Under the pieces are notes generated by a model. That model had not been told where the DNA came from, did not search any database, and saw only the letters and a list, made by a program, of their open reading frames with translations. This document shows, one piece after another, positions 63,715-64,000 of a stretch of 64,000 nucleotides of DNA. Where the stretch lies: contig JAJDYY010000008.1 of NCBI GenBank assembly GCA_022824965.1, positions 513,482 to 577,481 on the forward strand, in the 5' to 3' direction. The DNA is from Gammaproteobacteria bacterium (GTDB lineage Bacteria; Pseudomonadota; Gammaproteobacteria; UBA4575). The translations under genes and the position numbers were made by a program. Every line of letters begins with the position of its first letter. The first letter of the stretch is position 1.

Positions 63715-64000
63715 ATGACATCCGACAAGGTCTACCTCATCGATTCCAGTATCTACGTGTTTCGCGCTTGGTTCACCGTCCCGGATCATATCGTGAACCC
63801 GGACAATGAGCCTGTAAACGCCGTGTATGGCTTCGTCGACTTCGTACACCAGTTTCTGAAACAAACCCAAGCGAAGTACATCGCCTTTGCCTTCGACGAC
63901 AGCCTCAGCACCTCCTTTCGCAACCGGCTGTATCCTGAATACAAGGCCAACCGAGAACCTGCCCCCCAAGAGCTCAAACGGCAGTTTGGCTACTGTCGGG
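63715..64000 (+). CDS. 5'-3' exonuclease, 3'-truncated by window edge
   Basis: 95 visible residues of a flap-endonuclease-type 5'-3' exonuclease (N-terminal domain of polymerase I or ExoIX): KVYLIDSSIYVFRAWFT with the catalytic aspartate, VNAVYGFVDFV, AFDDSLSTSFRNRLYPEYKA. No polymerase domain is visible because the window ends; a stand-alone exonuclease is likely but not certain. Confidence 0.85.
   Translation, partial: MTSDKVYLIDSSIYVFRAWFTVPDHIVNPDNEPVNAVYGFVDFVHQFLKQTQAKYIAFAFDDSLSTSFRNRLYPEYKANREPAPQELKRQFGYCR

Noticed and set aside
1..64000. CRISPR arrays, complete insertion sequences or prophages
   Set aside because: No spaced repeat array and no intact transposase or phage structural genes seen on either strand.

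Overview
The window (about 54-55 % GC by eye, with a much GC-richer block near 48.7-51.1 kb) looks like a chromosomal segment of a gammaproteobacterium, probably a chemolithoautotrophic sulfur oxidiser that can live on thiocyanate. This rests on the gammaproteobacterial gene orders metK-ahcY-rsmE-gshB-yqgE-yqgF-pyrR-pyrB-pyrC' and yggS-proC-yggT-metX-metW, on hspQ, yggX, cpdA and the ppsA/ppsR pair, and on a complete cobalt-type thiocyanate hydrolase operon. The taxon is inferred; Thiohalophilus or Ectothiorhodospiraceae-like bacteria are plausible.

Layout. 1-12.9 kb: methyl cycle, glutathione, pyrimidine, proline and methionine genes, nearly all on the + strand and tightly packed. 13.2-17.9 kb: an HU-like protein, stress and small conserved proteins, cysQ, and an alcohol dehydrogenase. 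18-21.3 kb: PEP synthase and its regulatory kinase/phosphorylase, divergent with only 18 bp between start codons. 21.3-33.4 kb: an outer-membrane protein, then heme O synthase and a complete aa3-type cytochrome c oxidase operon whose subunit II carries two fused cytochrome c domains, followed by a putative copper-binding exported protein, a FixH-like protein, a diheme peroxidase-family protein and a large porin. 34.1-41.8 kb: a nine-gene minus-strand operon, scnB-scnA-scnC-P15K-dsrE-like-ABC transporter (ATPase, binding protein, permease)-cbtB, divergent from cynR, with cynS (cyanase) behind cynR. 42-48.5 kb: a flavin/[2Fe-2S] reductase, cpdA, a second cobalt-transport pair cbtB-cbtA behind a structured leader, a phosphoesterase and a methyltransferase. 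48.7-52 kb: a foreign-looking GC-rich surface protein with a 12-base poly-G tract, a broken tyrosine integrase and tRNA-Phe, the remnant of an island. 52-64 kb: housekeeping and stress genes (yggX, mutY, moaC, moaD, degQ, cbpA, hsp20, yicC, rph, rdgB, hemW, rpmE, an M48 protease, and the start of a 5'-3' exonuclease). A DnaA-box cluster lies in an AT-rich gap upstream of rpmE.

How the genes work together. The scn locus can be read as a self-contained thiocyanate module: an importer of the nitrate/cyanate class, a Co(III) hydrolase converting SCN- to carbonyl sulfide and ammonia, its metallochaperone, a cobalt-uptake protein to supply the metal, a sulfur-relay-like DsrE protein, a CynR-type regulator and cyanase to detoxify cyanate. 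The second cbtBA pair about 4 kb away strengthens the cobalt link. The respiratory block would use the electrons from sulfur oxidation.
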